From Streptomyces lydicus (GTDB lineage Bacteria > Actinomycetota > Actinomycetes > Streptomycetales > Streptomycetaceae): a DNA stretch of 64,000 nt. Every line of letters starts with the position of its first letter. The first letter of the stretch is position 1. Both the position numbers and the translations under genes were made by a program. Where the stretch lies: contig NZ_RDTE01000003.1 of the NCBI RefSeq assembly GCF_004125265.1, forward strand, positions 5,208,001 to 5,272,000, written 5' to 3'. Positions 6,846 through 15,145 of the stretch are shown here, in pieces. Under the pieces are notes generated by a model. That model was not told the origin of the DNA. It saw only the letters and a list, made by a program, of their open reading frames with translations, and made no database searches.

Positions 6846-9401
6846 GTGGACGAGTACGCGGGAAGGGTGCTCGCCGAGCGTTACCGCCTGCCGTTGCGGC
6901 CCCTCGGCGACGACGACTTCACCGAGACCCGGGCGTTCGACACCTTCAGCGGGCAGGAGGTGCTGATCCGTCAGGTGCCGCTGCCGGAGGTCGTCGAAGC
7001 GGAGGTCGTCGGGGCGGAGGCCGTGGGGGCGGCGACGGCAGGGCGGCCCGGCGAGCGGGGGCCCGGCGGTGGCCGCTTCGGTACCGCGCGGGGGACGGCA
7101 GGCGGCATGGCCGGGGGCGTGGCCGCGGGCGCGGCCGGGGTTGCCGACCGCAGCCCGCGCGATCCCGCCGTACGACGCGCGCTGGAGGCCGCGACCACGG
7201 CCGCGCAGCTGGCCGACCACCCCCGGCTGGAGCAGGTCTTCGACGCCTTCGCGCAGGACGGCAGCCTCTGGATCGTCGCCGAACTCCTCACCGCCCGCCC
7301 GCTGTCCGCGCTGCTCGCCGAGCGGCCGCTGTCCCCGCACCGCGCCGCCGAGATCGCCGCGGACCTGCTCACCGCGCTGCGGGTGCTGCACACCAACGGC
7401 TGGCTCCACCGCAACATCACCGCCCGCACGGTCCTGGTCTGTGAAGACGGCCGGGCCATCCTGACCGGCCTGGCGGTGGGCGCGGCGCAGGAGGCGCTGT
7501 GCGGAGGCGAGGCGTCCGGTGGGGGCGGGAGCGTGTCCGGTGAGTCGGCGGCGGACCGGCCGGATGGCGACGCGACCACGGTGGAGGGGCCTGCTTCCGA
7601 CGGGGCCGCTTCCGACGGGCCTGCTTCCGACGGGGCCGCCTCCGACGAGGCCGCTCCCGACGGGGCCGCGGCGGACCGGCCCGCCTCGGACTCGACGTCG
7701 CTGACCAAGCCCCCGGCTGACGGCGCCGCTGGTACTGCCACCGCCACCGCCTCCGCATACGGCCGGCCCACCGCCGGGCTCGCCGCCGAGCGGGCCCGGC
7801 AGACGCGGCTGACCGTCATCGGCCCGGTCACCGAGCGCTGGGCACCGGAGCAGGCCGGGCCGGTCCACGAGAACTGGCAGTTGGCGCCACCGGTCGGCCC
7901 GGCCACCGACCTCTGGGCGCTCGGTGCGCTCCTCTACCGCAGTGTGCAGGGGCAGCCGCCGTTCCCCGAGGACAGCGCCGCCGAACTGGCGCAGCTGGTC
8001 TGCTCGCAGCCGCCCGCGGTCGCCGAGGAGTGCGGGGCGCTGCGGCCCGTCGTCGAGTCCCTGCTGCGTCAGGATCCCGCCGACCGCCCGGATTTCGAGG
8101 AGCTGAGCGGCTGGCTGCGCTCGTTGATCCGTACCGCACCGGAGCCGGAGGCCGGCAGCCGGCTGGTGACGATGCCGGCGTCGCAGGGCACCGATCCGCG
8201 GCGGCTGCCGATCGTGCGGCGTCGCGGTGAACTCGTCCCCAAGGGGCGCCACAAGAAGACCCGGGCGTCCCGGTGGACACGGCCGCAGCCGGCACCGGCC
8301 GTCGCCGGGGCGGACGGCACGCCGGCCGCCGTAGCCGCACCGCCCGTCCCTCCGGCGCCGGACCCGGAGCGGTCCGCCTCGCTCGCCGCGGCGCCCCGTT
8401 CGCCCCGTTCGCCCCGTCCCCCGAAGCAGCCCAAGCCGCTCCGGCCGCCCCGGCAGACCCGGGCGGAGCGGCGCGCCGAGCCGTCCGAGCCCTGGGGGTA
8501 CGACGGGGCCGCGGACGGGGAGCCGTACGAGCAGCAGACGCTCGGCCAGGTCGGCCAGGTCGGCCAGGTGGGCCACGACGGCCACGTCGGCAACGTCGAT
8601 CAGGTCGGCCACGTCGGCCACGTCGATCAGGTCGGTCAGGTCGGTCACGTTGGCCAGGGTGGTCTGGGTGACACGTCGCGGCAGGCGCGCCCGGCGCGTG
8701 CGCCGCGCCCGCTCGGCCGGCTGCTGCTGACCGTGATCCTGCTCCTCCTCGTCGGCGCGGTCATCTATGCGATGGCGTTCCTGCCCAAGTCCGGTGAGGA
8801 CGCCAAGACCGGTGGGGGAGGCGCGGACCGCGCGGGCACCTCGGGCTCGGCGCCCGCGTCGCCCACTCCGCCCAAGGACAAGGACAAGGACAAGGGCGAC
8901 GGCGGCTCGTCCGGCACCGGCGCGCCGCCGGCCACCGGGCCGACGGGGGTCGCCAAGGACTTCGAGGTCCGCACCGACCCCGCGGGCTTCCAGGTCGCGG
9001 TCCGCAAGGGCTGGCAGCGGCGCGGGGCGAACGACCGGGGCCAGGTGCGGTACGTCGGCGGGGACTACGAGCTGGTGGTGGTGCCCGGCCGTGACACGAC
9101 GGCACACTCCGGCACCGACCCGATGGCGTATATGCAGAACAAGGAAGCCGAGCTGGCGCCGTACCGCTCCTCCGGCTGGGCCTCGGCCTCCGGTCTGCAG
9201 CGGATCGACGTCGGGAAGACGGCGATGGCCGAGGGCACCTTCTCCTGGCGTGACGGCAGCGGACGCGAGGTGTATGTGCGCAACCTCGCGATGATCCACA
9301 ACGGCCGCTACCACCTCGTCCTCGTCATCGGCCCGGACAGCGGTCGGCACGAGGTGGACGAGCTGTACGAGCAGGCGACGAGCGCCTACCGGCCGCGCTG
9401 A
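6846..9401 (+). CDS. Transmembrane pseudokinase paired with the upstream kinase
   Basis: The 851-residue protein keeps the overall kinase fold landmarks (RYRLPLRPL at the start, a WIVAELL hinge, WALGALLYRSVQGQPPF of the C-lobe) but lacks every catalytic element. There is no glycine loop, the VAIK lysine position is Arg42 in LIRQV, HRD is HRN (188-190), and DFG is replaced by TGLAV. Two low-complexity insertions interrupt the domain. A repeat tract of Gln/Val/Gly/His (about 565-610) precedes a membrane helix near 620-642 (LLLTVILLLLVGAVIYAMAF) and an outside domain resembling that of the upstream kinase. The start is GTG 6846 behind GGGGAGG. It probably acts as a scaffold, substrate or ligand sensor for the neighbouring active kinase. 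It lies about 270 bp downstream, same strand. Confidence 0.88.
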   Translation: MDEYAGRVLAERYRLPLRPLGDDDFTETRAFDTFSGQEVLIRQVPLPEVVEAEVVGAEAVGAATAGRPGERGPGGGRFGTARGTAGGMAGGVAAGAAGVADRSPRDPAVRRALEAATTAAQLADHPRLEQVFDAFAQDGSLWIVAELLTARPLSALLAERPLSPHRAAEIAADLLTALRVLHTNGWLHRNITARTVLVCEDGRAILTGLAVGAAQEALCGGEASGGGGSVSGESAADRPDGDATTVEGPASDGAASDGPASDGAASDEAAPDGAAADRPASDSTSLTKPPADGAAGTATATASAYGRPTAGLAAERARQTRLTVIGPVTERWAPEQAGPVHENWQLAPPVGPATDLWALGALLYRSVQGQPPFPEDSAAELAQLVCSQPPAVAEECGALRPVVESLLRQDPADRPDFEELSGWLRSLIRTAPEPEAGSRLVTMPASQGTDPRRLPIVRRRGELVPKGRHKKTRASRWTRPQPAPAVAGADGTPAAVAAPPVPPAPDPERSASLAAAPRSPRSPRPPKQPKPLRPPRQTRAERRAEPSEPWGYDGAADGEPYEQQTLGQVGQVGQVGHDGHVGNVDQVGHVGHVDQVGQVGHVGQGGLGDTSRQARPARAPRPLGRLLLTVILLLLVGAVIYAMAFLPKSGEDAKTGGGGADRAGTSGSAPASPTPPKDKDKDKGDGGSSGTGAPPATGPTGVAKDFEVRTDPAGFQVAVRKGWQRRGANDRGQVRYVGGDYELVVVPGRDTTAHSGTDPMAYMQNKEAELAPYRSSGWASASGLQRIDVGKTAMAEGTFSWRDGSGREVYVRNLAMIHNGRYHLVLVIGPDSGRHEVDELYEQATSAYRPR
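8541..8672 (+). repeat. In-frame degenerate repeat (GTCGGCCAG/CAC units) inside the pseudokinase gene
   Basis: Units like GGTCGGCCAGGTCGGCCAC recur about 14 times with point changes. They encode alternating GQV, GHV and DQV triplets before the membrane helix. The units are multiples of 3 bases, so gain or loss keeps the frame. This is a likely length-variable linker. Confidence 0.8.
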
Positions 9402-9504
9402 GGCCGTCGCCCGCGCTGAGGCGGCCGGCCGGGCTGAGGCGGCCGGCCGGCGGCGAGGCCGTTGGCCGGCACCCGCTCAACCTGTGCCGCCTCCTCTTCT
9501 CCCG

Positions 9505-10731
9505 TCACCTGCTCAACTCCCGCTCCAGCGGAGTCCGGAAGCGCGGGGTGACGCGGACGTCCCCGAGCCAGGCCGCCAGCCGTGCCGCCTCGGCCGCCAC
9601 CGCCGCGGCGGCTTCGCCGCCTCCCCCGAGCCCTCGGCTGCGCCCGGGCAGGGAGGTGCCCCCGCCGTCCGTCAGCAGCCGCCAGACGATCTCGCCGTCC
9701 GCGCGCCGGGCCCAGCCGCCGATGATCCGGCCGCACCACCACACCGTCGGCCCGATGTTGCCGCTGCGGTCGAAGAGCTGCGGTACATGGGCCGGGTCGA
9801 GGTACCAGTCGCGGTTCTTCCAGCCCATCGCGGTGGGGTCGAGGGCCGGCAGCAGGGCGGCCCAGGGCTCGGGCGCGGCGACCGGCGCGAGGTCACCGGG
9901 CAGCGCGACGCCCGAGGTGCCGTCGTCCAGGTCCACCTCGACGGCGCCCGCGGCGGCCAGCGCCTGCCGGGTGGCGGTGAGCGTCCAGCCCGTCCACCAC
10001 TTGAGATCGTCGACGGTCGCCGGTCCGTACGAGGCGAGCCAGCGGCCGGCGAGGGCGGCGCGCGCCTCGGGAGCCGGCGGCGCGGGCAGCTCGGCGAACG
10101 CGGTGCCCGGCCGCCAGCGGTAGGAGCTGCTGGTCCAGCCGCCGCGCGGCCGCCCGCGCCGGATGCGGCCCTCGGCGGCCAGCACCCGCAGAATCCGGCT
10201 GGAGACGGCGACCGTGGCCTGGTACGGCTTGCCGGGGGAGTTCACGATGGTGTCGCGCAGGTCGGGCACCTCGGCGGCGAGTTCGGCCGCGGTCGCCTCG
10301 CCGTGTGCGCTCAGCGCGGCCAGCGTCCTCCTCTCCACATCGGCCAGCCGCCGTTCGTCCCACCCCGGGGCGCCCTCGGTGAGCCACTTGACCATCCCCG
10401 CCCGCTCCCTGGCGGCGATCGTCGTCGCGGTGGACGAGGCGACGACCGGCACGAGCGCGGCGCCCACCGCGAAGAGCGTGCGGCGCATGCACAGCAGCCG
10501 GACCAGCGACCCCTCGTCGTACAGGGCGCGCTCCACCTCGACCGGGTCCGGAGCGGCGAGCCGGGCGCAGGCCGCCAGATGGACGGTCGCCGGATCGCTG
10601 GCATGCAGCCCCACGACCGCATCGGCCACCTCCTCGGTACGGCCCGCCCGGTACGCGGGCGCGAGCAGGTGCCGACGCCCGAGGCGGGCACGGCGCGCGG
10701 CGGTGTCGATACGGGGTCGCGAGTGATTCAT
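9505..10731 (-). CDS. Winged-helix DNA-binding domain protein (HTH_42 / AlkZ-like)
   Basis: The 408-residue protein has the arrangement of the actinobacterial HTH_42 family. LGRRHLLAP lies near the start, a GLHASDPATVHLAA motif near 45-58, LVRLLCMRRTLF follows, and several winged-helix repeats end in FRTPLERELSR. The family is related to the DNA glycosylases AlkZ/YcaQ, which open interstrand crosslinks. The glycosylase QxQ/QxD motif is expected in the GL(Q)xQ position, but here reads GLHASD, so glycosylase activity is uncertain. The gene is alone on its strand and converges on the pseudokinase. The C-terminus contains a glycine/alanine-rich insertion. Confidence 0.8.
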   Translation of the reverse strand: MNHSRPRIDTAARRARLGRRHLLAPAYRAGRTEEVADAVVGLHASDPATVHLAACARLAAPDPVEVERALYDEGSLVRLLCMRRTLFAVGAALVPVVASSTATTIAARERAGMVKWLTEGAPGWDERRLADVERRTLAALSAHGEATAAELAAEVPDLRDTIVNSPGKPYQATVAVSSRILRVLAAEGRIRRGRPRGGWTSSSYRWRPGTAFAELPAPPAPEARAALAGRWLASYGPATVDDLKWWTGWTLTATRQALAAAGAVEVDLDDGTSGVALPGDLAPVAAPEPWAALLPALDPTAMGWKNRDWYLDPAHVPQLFDRSGNIGPTVWWCGRIIGGWARRADGEIVWRLLTDGGGTSLPGRSRGLGGGGEAAAAVAAEAARLAAWLGDVRVTPRFRTPLERELSR

Positions 10732-10850
10732 GGGGTGACCGTAGGGGGTGAGGAGGACAGCGGGTGACCGCAGGGGCCCGCGGCGGACACCCGGCGCACT
10801 TGAGGAGGGGGAAGGAGAGGGAGGAAGGGGAGGAGGGGCGGGGCACGGGG

Positions 10851-11084
10851 TTATCGGGAGAGGCGGGACAAGGCGGTGTTCGCCTTCATCAGCGCGGGGA
10901 CGAGGGCGTAGGCGGCGGTGGGGACGACGATCGCGGTGAGGATCAGCGTGCGCAGCAGCAGCGGCAGGTGGGCGGTGGCAGGACCGAGCAGCCCCAGGGC
11001 GACGGTGATGGTCGGGTAGACGGCCAGCCAGGTGATCAGCGCGCGGCGGTGGACGGAGGGGGCGGGAGGCGTGTTCGCGGTCAT
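10851..11084 (-). CDS. Small two-helix membrane protein
   Basis: The protein has 77 residues. The start ATG at 11084 has AGGAG eight bases upstream, which rules out the longer frame. Two hydrophobic segments, about 15-35 (LITWLAVYPTITVALGLLG) and 41-62 (LLLRTLILTAIVVPTAAYALV), are separated by a short loop. The sequence resembles the membrane tail found on some antibiotic-biosynthesis-monooxygenase-like proteins (from memory). No function can be assigned. It is divergent from the operon that begins at the 11244 operator. Confidence 0.65.
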   Translation of the reverse strand: MTANTPPAPSVHRRALITWLAVYPTITVALGLLGPATAHLPLLLRTLILTAIVVPTAAYALVPALMKANTALSRLSR

Positions 11085-11243
11085 GGAATCACTCCTGCGC
11101 GCAGGAGTCGCCCTGTCGCCCTGCAGCCCCGCCGCCCCGAACCGCACCCGCGCCGCCCCGGACCGCTCCCGCGACTCCTCTTCGGGCGCCTTGGGTGGAG
11201 GCCGACGCCTTGCCGGTCCGGCGGGGACGGGGCTAGCCTTTTT

Positions 11244-11258
11244 CTGACGGTCCATCAG
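11244..11258. promoter_or_regulatory. TetR-type palindromic operator, site 1
   Basis: CTGACGGTCCATCAG is one of 13 copies of the CTGACGnnnCGTCAG palindrome in this window. It lies about 22 bp before the small ORF at 11280 and 210 bp before the paired acyl-CoA dehydrogenase genes. Confidence 0.85.
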
Positions 11259-11279
11259 AATCTCGGTGAGGGGACAACG

Positions 11280-11462
11280 ATGGGGAACGTGATGGAGCTG
11301 CCGCGCGGCGGGCTGCGCGAGCCGGTTCCCGAACCGCCCGCCGCCTTCTGCGCTCCCGCCGCCCGTACTCCCGCCGGCTCCCGCACTTCCGCCGCCTACT
11401 GCGCTTCCGTCGACGGCGGTCCGCCCGGCCGGCGCCCCCTCTGCCGCTTCTTCCGCGGGTAG
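11280..11462 (+). CDS. Possible small leader ORF (60 aa) of the acyl-CoA dehydrogenase operon
   Basis: An ATG at 11280 follows GAGGGGA with good spacing and directly follows operator site 1. The frame ends at 11462, five bases before the acyl-CoA dehydrogenase start. The product is Ala/Pro/Arg-rich with three cysteines and no recognised domain. It could be a translationally coupled leader, or simply the open 5' leader of the operon. Codon bias is not decisive over this length. Confidence 0.35.
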   Translation: MGNVMELPRGGLREPVPEPPAAFCAPAARTPAGSRTSAAYCASVDGGPPGRRPLCRFFRG

Positions 11463-11467
11463 TCCCC

Positions 11468-12652
11468 ATGGATCTCACCTACACACCGGAAGAGGAAGAC
11501 TTCCGGGCCAGGCTGCGCACCTGGCTCGGCGAGGTGCTGCCGCGGCTCCCCGAGAAACCCGCCGCGGCCGACTGGCCGGGCCGGCGGGCCTATGACACCA
11601 CCTGGCAGCGGATGCTGTACGACGCCGGATACGCGGGCCTGCACTGGCCGCTGGATGCCGGCGGGCAGGGCGCCACGCCCACCCAGCACCTGATCTTCCT
11701 GGAGGAGACCGAGCGTGCCGGGGCGCCCTACGTCGGCGCGAACTTCGTCGGACTGCTGCACGCGGGGCCGACCCTCGCCGTCGAGGGCAGCGCGGCACAG
11801 CGCGCCCGCTGGCTGCCGCCGATCCTGCGCGGCGACGAGATCTGGTGCCAGGGCTTCAGTGAACCGGACGCCGGTTCCGACCTCGCCGCCCTGCGGACCA
11901 GGGCCGTACGCGACGGGGACAGCTATGTCGTCAGCGGCGCCAAGATCTGGACCTCGCACGCCGAGGTCGCCGACTGGTGCGAACTCCTCGTCCGCACCGA
12001 CCCGGCCGCGCCCCGGCACCACGGCATCAGCTGGCTGGCGATGCCCATGGACGCACCGGGCGTGACGGTCCGGCCGCTGCGCACCCTGGCCGGTTCGACG
12101 GAGTTCGCCGAGATGTTCCTCGACGAGGTGCGGGTGCCGGTCGGCAACCGCGTCGGCGCGGAGAACGACGGCTGGCGGGTGACGATGGTGACGCTGTCCT
12201 TCGAGCGCGGCACCGCCTTCGTCGGCGAGGTGGTGGCCTGCCGCCGGGTGCTCGGCGCGCTGGCCAGGGCCGCGCGTGCCAACGGCCGCTGGGACGACGC
12301 CGTGCTGCGCCGCAGGCTGGGCCGGCTGCATGCGGAGTTCGCCGCGCTGTGGCGGCTGATCCAGTGGAATGTCAGCGAGGCGATGGCGGGTCCGCCGGGC
12401 GCCGGACGGCGGGGGAGCGGCGGTGGTGTGCCGGGAATCGGCGGCTCGGTCTTCAAGCTCCGCTATTCGCACGTCCGTCAGGAGCTGTACGACACGGCGG
12501 CCCAGGTGCTCGGGGCCGGCGCGCTGGACGCGGACCACGAGTGGGCCGCCGACCGGCTCTCCTCCCTCTCGTACACCATCGCGGCCGGCACCTCGCAGAT
12601 CCAGCAGAACATCGTCGCCGAGCGGATCCTCGGCCTGCCGAAGGGGCGGTGA
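11468..12652 (+). CDS. Acyl-CoA dehydrogenase, alpha-type subunit
   Basis: This is a 394-residue acyl-CoA dehydrogenase. FAD/substrate motifs are WCQGFSEPDAGSDLA (126-140) and KIWTSHAEVADWC (159-171). The C-terminal AAGTSQIQQNIVAERILGLP is typical of the family. The MCAD-type catalytic glutamate before GT is absent (Ala). A glutamate is instead present as E246 in SFERG, the position used by isovaleryl-CoA dehydrogenase and by the alpha subunits of mycobacterial steroid heterotetramers. The next gene, seven bases downstream, encodes a shorter acyl-CoA dehydrogenase, so the two probably form an alpha2-beta2 enzyme for a bulky or branched acyl-CoA. Confidence 0.92.
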   Translation: MDLTYTPEEEDFRARLRTWLGEVLPRLPEKPAAADWPGRRAYDTTWQRMLYDAGYAGLHWPLDAGGQGATPTQHLIFLEETERAGAPYVGANFVGLLHAGPTLAVEGSAAQRARWLPPILRGDEIWCQGFSEPDAGSDLAALRTRAVRDGDSYVVSGAKIWTSHAEVADWCELLVRTDPAAPRHHGISWLAMPMDAPGVTVRPLRTLAGSTEFAEMFLDEVRVPVGNRVGAENDGWRVTMVTLSFERGTAFVGEVVACRRVLGALARAARANGRWDDAVLRRRLGRLHAEFAALWRLIQWNVSEAMAGPPGAGRRGSGGGVPGIGGSVFKLRYSHVRQELYDTAAQVLGAGALDADHEWAADRLSSLSYTIAAGTSQIQQNIVAERILGLPKGR

Positions 12653-12659
12653 GCGGGCC

Positions 12660-13694
12660 GTGGACTTCCAACTCACCGAAGATCAGCGGGCGTTGCGGGA
12701 CGGCACCCGCGAGCTGCTGGCCGGACGGTTCGGCCGGGAGCGGCTGCGGGCCGCGGTGGAGGAACCGGCGCTGGACCGGGCGCTGTGGCGCGAGCTGGGC
12801 GCGGCCGGGTTCTTTGCGCTGCGGCTGCCGGAGGAGGCCGGCGGGGTGGGGCTCGGACTGCCGGAAGCGGTGCTGGTCTTCGAGGAGGCCGGACGCGCGC
12901 TGCTGCCCGGGCCGCTGGTGGCGTGCCACCTGCTGGCCGGGGTGGTGGACGGGGTCGCGGCCGGCGAGAAGATCGTCGGGCTCTGCGAGGCGGACCGGGA
13001 TCCGGTGCTGTGGGAACACTCGGGGGAGTGTGATGAGTTGATCTTGGTGGAGGGGGGCGTGGGGCGCGGGATCGGCGGGCCCGGGGGCGAGGTTCGGGGT
13101 GAGGTCAGGGGGGAAGTCCGGGGGGAGCCCAGGGGCGCGTACGGGCGCACGGGCGGCGCCTACCGGAGCGTGCCGGACCGGGTGGTCTGCGCCCCGTTCG
13201 CCTCCATCGATCCCCTGACCCCGCTCGCCCGCGTCCTGGATCTGCCGCGCACCGCGCCCCTGGCCCTGGACGTTCCCCGGCTCTGCCGCGAGGCCGCGCT
13301 GCTCACCGCCGCCCAGCAACTGGGCAGTGCGGCCCGCACCGTCGAGATGGCGGTGGGGTACGCCCGCGAGCGCGAGCAGTTCGGTGTGGCCATCGGCTCG
13401 TTCCAGGCGGTCAAGCATCTGTGCGCGCAGATGCTGGTACGGGCGGAAATCGCCCGAAGTGCGGTGTATGCGGCAGCGGTCACGGAGCGTGTTCTCGATA
13501 TCGCGGCCGCGAAGCTGCTGGCCGACGAGGCCGCGGTGGATAACGCGCGGGACTGCCTGCAGGTCCACGGCGGAATGGGCTTCACCTGGGAGGCCGATGT
13601 CCATCTGCATCTCAAGCGGGCCTGGTTGCGGGCCGAGCGCTGGGAAGTGGCGGGCGAGACGGAAGAGCTGCTGGCGGCGGGCTTGATCGGCTGA
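12660..13694 (+). CDS. Acyl-CoA dehydrogenase, beta-type partner subunit
   Basis: The 344-residue product starts at GTG 12660 (VDFQLTEDQRALRDGTREL). It carries GYAREREQFGVAIGSFQAVKH and LQVHGGMGFTWEADVHLHLKRA, the C-terminal half signatures of FadE proteins. The middle FAD-contact segments (WCQG.SEPDAGSD, K.WTS) are missing, which is usual for the non-catalytic partner in heteromeric enzymes. A Gly/Glu/Val/Arg repeat insertion (GEVRGEVRGEVRG, about 136-155) replaces part of the beta domain. The gene lies directly after its alpha-type neighbour, in an operon controlled by operator site 1. Confidence 0.9.
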   Translation: MDFQLTEDQRALRDGTRELLAGRFGRERLRAAVEEPALDRALWRELGAAGFFALRLPEEAGGVGLGLPEAVLVFEEAGRALLPGPLVACHLLAGVVDGVAAGEKIVGLCEADRDPVLWEHSGECDELILVEGGVGRGIGGPGGEVRGEVRGEVRGEPRGAYGRTGGAYRSVPDRVVCAPFASIDPLTPLARVLDLPRTAPLALDVPRLCREAALLTAAQQLGSAARTVEMAVGYAREREQFGVAIGSFQAVKHLCAQMLVRAEIARSAVYAAAVTERVLDIAAAKLLADEAAVDNARDCLQVHGGMGFTWEADVHLHLKRAWLRAERWEVAGETEELLAAGLIG

Positions 13695-14217
13695 CGGTGG
13701 CGGGGTGAGGGGTGCGGGGTCGGTGCTTGGCGGCGATTGGTGGTGCTTGGTGGTGCAAGGGGGCGCGCGGTGGTGTGTGAGGCCCGGCGATGTCAGGTCG
13801 TGACACCGCGTATGCGATATGTCGGACTCACTCTGCAGAAATGGTCACAGAGGGTCGATATCGGGTTGTGTCCTAGGCGTGACTCGTCACAGGGGGGAGT
13901 CGGCGCTCGGCTCGGGTACCCTCCGTGGGGTGCGAGTGGTTCTGTGGCGCAACGGGCCCGGTGTCGTCGGAAAGACGGCTCCGGGGTACGGACTGCGCGC
14001 CGCTCGCCCTTGGGCGGGGCCCGATCGCCCCCCTTGTTCGACTCCCCGCAAAGTGCGTCGCACAGTATGCAGGATGCATACTCCCTTGCGCTGGAATATG
14101 CCCGAAGCGCTTGTTGGGGTGACTCAACGTCAACCATGCTGTGCTCCACCGGGGTCACGCACCGTGACTCCGTGGAGGCGCGAGGCGATGTTTCCGCCGG
14201 TTCGGATGGTGTGAGCG
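13695..14217. promoter_or_regulatory. Intergenic region with two BldD-like boxes upstream of the anti-sigma-like gene
   Basis: No convincing gene lies here. TGACTCAACGTCA (14120-14132) and the perfect inverted repeat GTCACG-CAC-CGTGAC (14154-14168) each match 8 of 9 fixed positions of the BldD consensus TnACnCWGnGTnA as I remember it. They end about 50 bp before the GTG at 14218. The first 100 bp hold only GGTGCTTGG-type simple repeats. Confidence 0.4.
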
Positions 14218-14703
14218 GTGCAGGTGCTTCAGGTTCAGTTGGACGTACGGCCCGACCCCGCGGAGGTGGGGAGGGCCCGGCGGTGGGCCAGGTCGCGGCT
14301 CGTGGGTTCCGGCATAGGAGCCGATGAGCCACTTGCGGAGACGCTGATCCTTTTGATCTCCGAGCTCGTCACCAACGCCGTGGTGCACACCGGCGCGGCG
14401 GCCGAGCTGCGGATGTGTTTCTCCGGGTCGGGCGCCGTGGTCGGGACGGTCCGGGTCGAAGTGGCGGACGCCAGCGCCCGCCCGCCACGCCAGCGGCACG
14501 CCGACGGCGACGACACCAACGGCCGCGGCCTGGAACTGGTCGACGGCCTGGCCGACCGCTGGGGGTGGCAGCAGGAGGGCGGCGGCAAGCGGATCTGGTG
14601 CGAGGTGGACCGCGGACAGCCGCTGCTGCTGGCGTCAGGGTCCGACCTGGGGGCCTATGAAGCCTCTCGCGCAACGCCGCGCGCCGTGACGCACCAGGTC
14701 TGA
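14218..14703 (+). CDS. ATP-binding anti-sigma-factor-like kinase (HATPase_c_2, RsbW type)
   Basis: The 161-residue protein carries the GHKL N-box in LISELVTNAVVHTG (about 46-59) and a G-box region in NGRGLELVDGLADRWGW (about 101-117). This is the compact single-domain form very common in Streptomyces. Such proteins bind or phosphorylate sigma or anti-anti-sigma partners. No partner gene is adjacent. GTG 14218 is the most likely start, although the third codon is also GTG. The upstream region carries two BldD-like boxes. Confidence 0.85.
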   Translation: MQVLQVQLDVRPDPAEVGRARRWARSRLVGSGIGADEPLAETLILLISELVTNAVVHTGAAAELRMCFSGSGAVVGTVRVEVADASARPPRQRHADGDDTNGRGLELVDGLADRWGWQQEGGGKRIWCEVDRGQPLLLASGSDLGAYEASRATPRAVTHQV

Positions 14704-15145
14704 CCGCACCGCTCCAGCTGCCTGCGGGCGGTATCGAGGCGGCGTTTTGCCGGTGGACGCGGCAGGTGTGGCGGGTGTGGCAAGTGCGGCAGGCGTGGCG
14801 AAACGGGCGTAACCGAGCCAGTCCGGACCGGGTGTTGACGTGGCGTGGCCGGTTGATCACCCTTGGGTGAAGCGATGCGCCGCGAGGGGACGCCGAGGTC
14901 GTGGGGGGCCGGGCTTGTGGTCCAGGGCCTTGGCGAGTGCGGATCGCGGCCCGGCAGGCCCCCGTGACAGCGGGAAGGGGGCGGTCCGCGGCGCCGTGCT
15001 CGGGGCGCGCGCGAGCGCACCGCCCCTGGCCGGCCGGGCGCCGTCGGGCCGCCGGCCGTCAGCGTCGGCGGCCCGGCCCGGCCCGGTCAGGGGATTGAGG
15101 AATGCCCGAGCGTCCCGGCCGGGCCGGAAGATCACCAAAGGCCGG
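14704..15145. other. Intergenic stretch, no gene seen
   Basis: About 440 bp separate two convergent genes. It holds short GC-rich direct repeats (GTGGCGGGTGTGGCAAGTGCGGCAGG, GGCCCGGCCCGGCCCGG-like runs) that could form terminator hairpins. I see no coding region with a ribosome site. Confidence 0.5.

Noticed and set aside
13879..13890. GTGACTCGTCAC palindrome as another TetR regulon or BldD site
   Set aside because: The arms and spacing differ from the CTGACGnnnCGTCAG consensus and it fails the BldD core.
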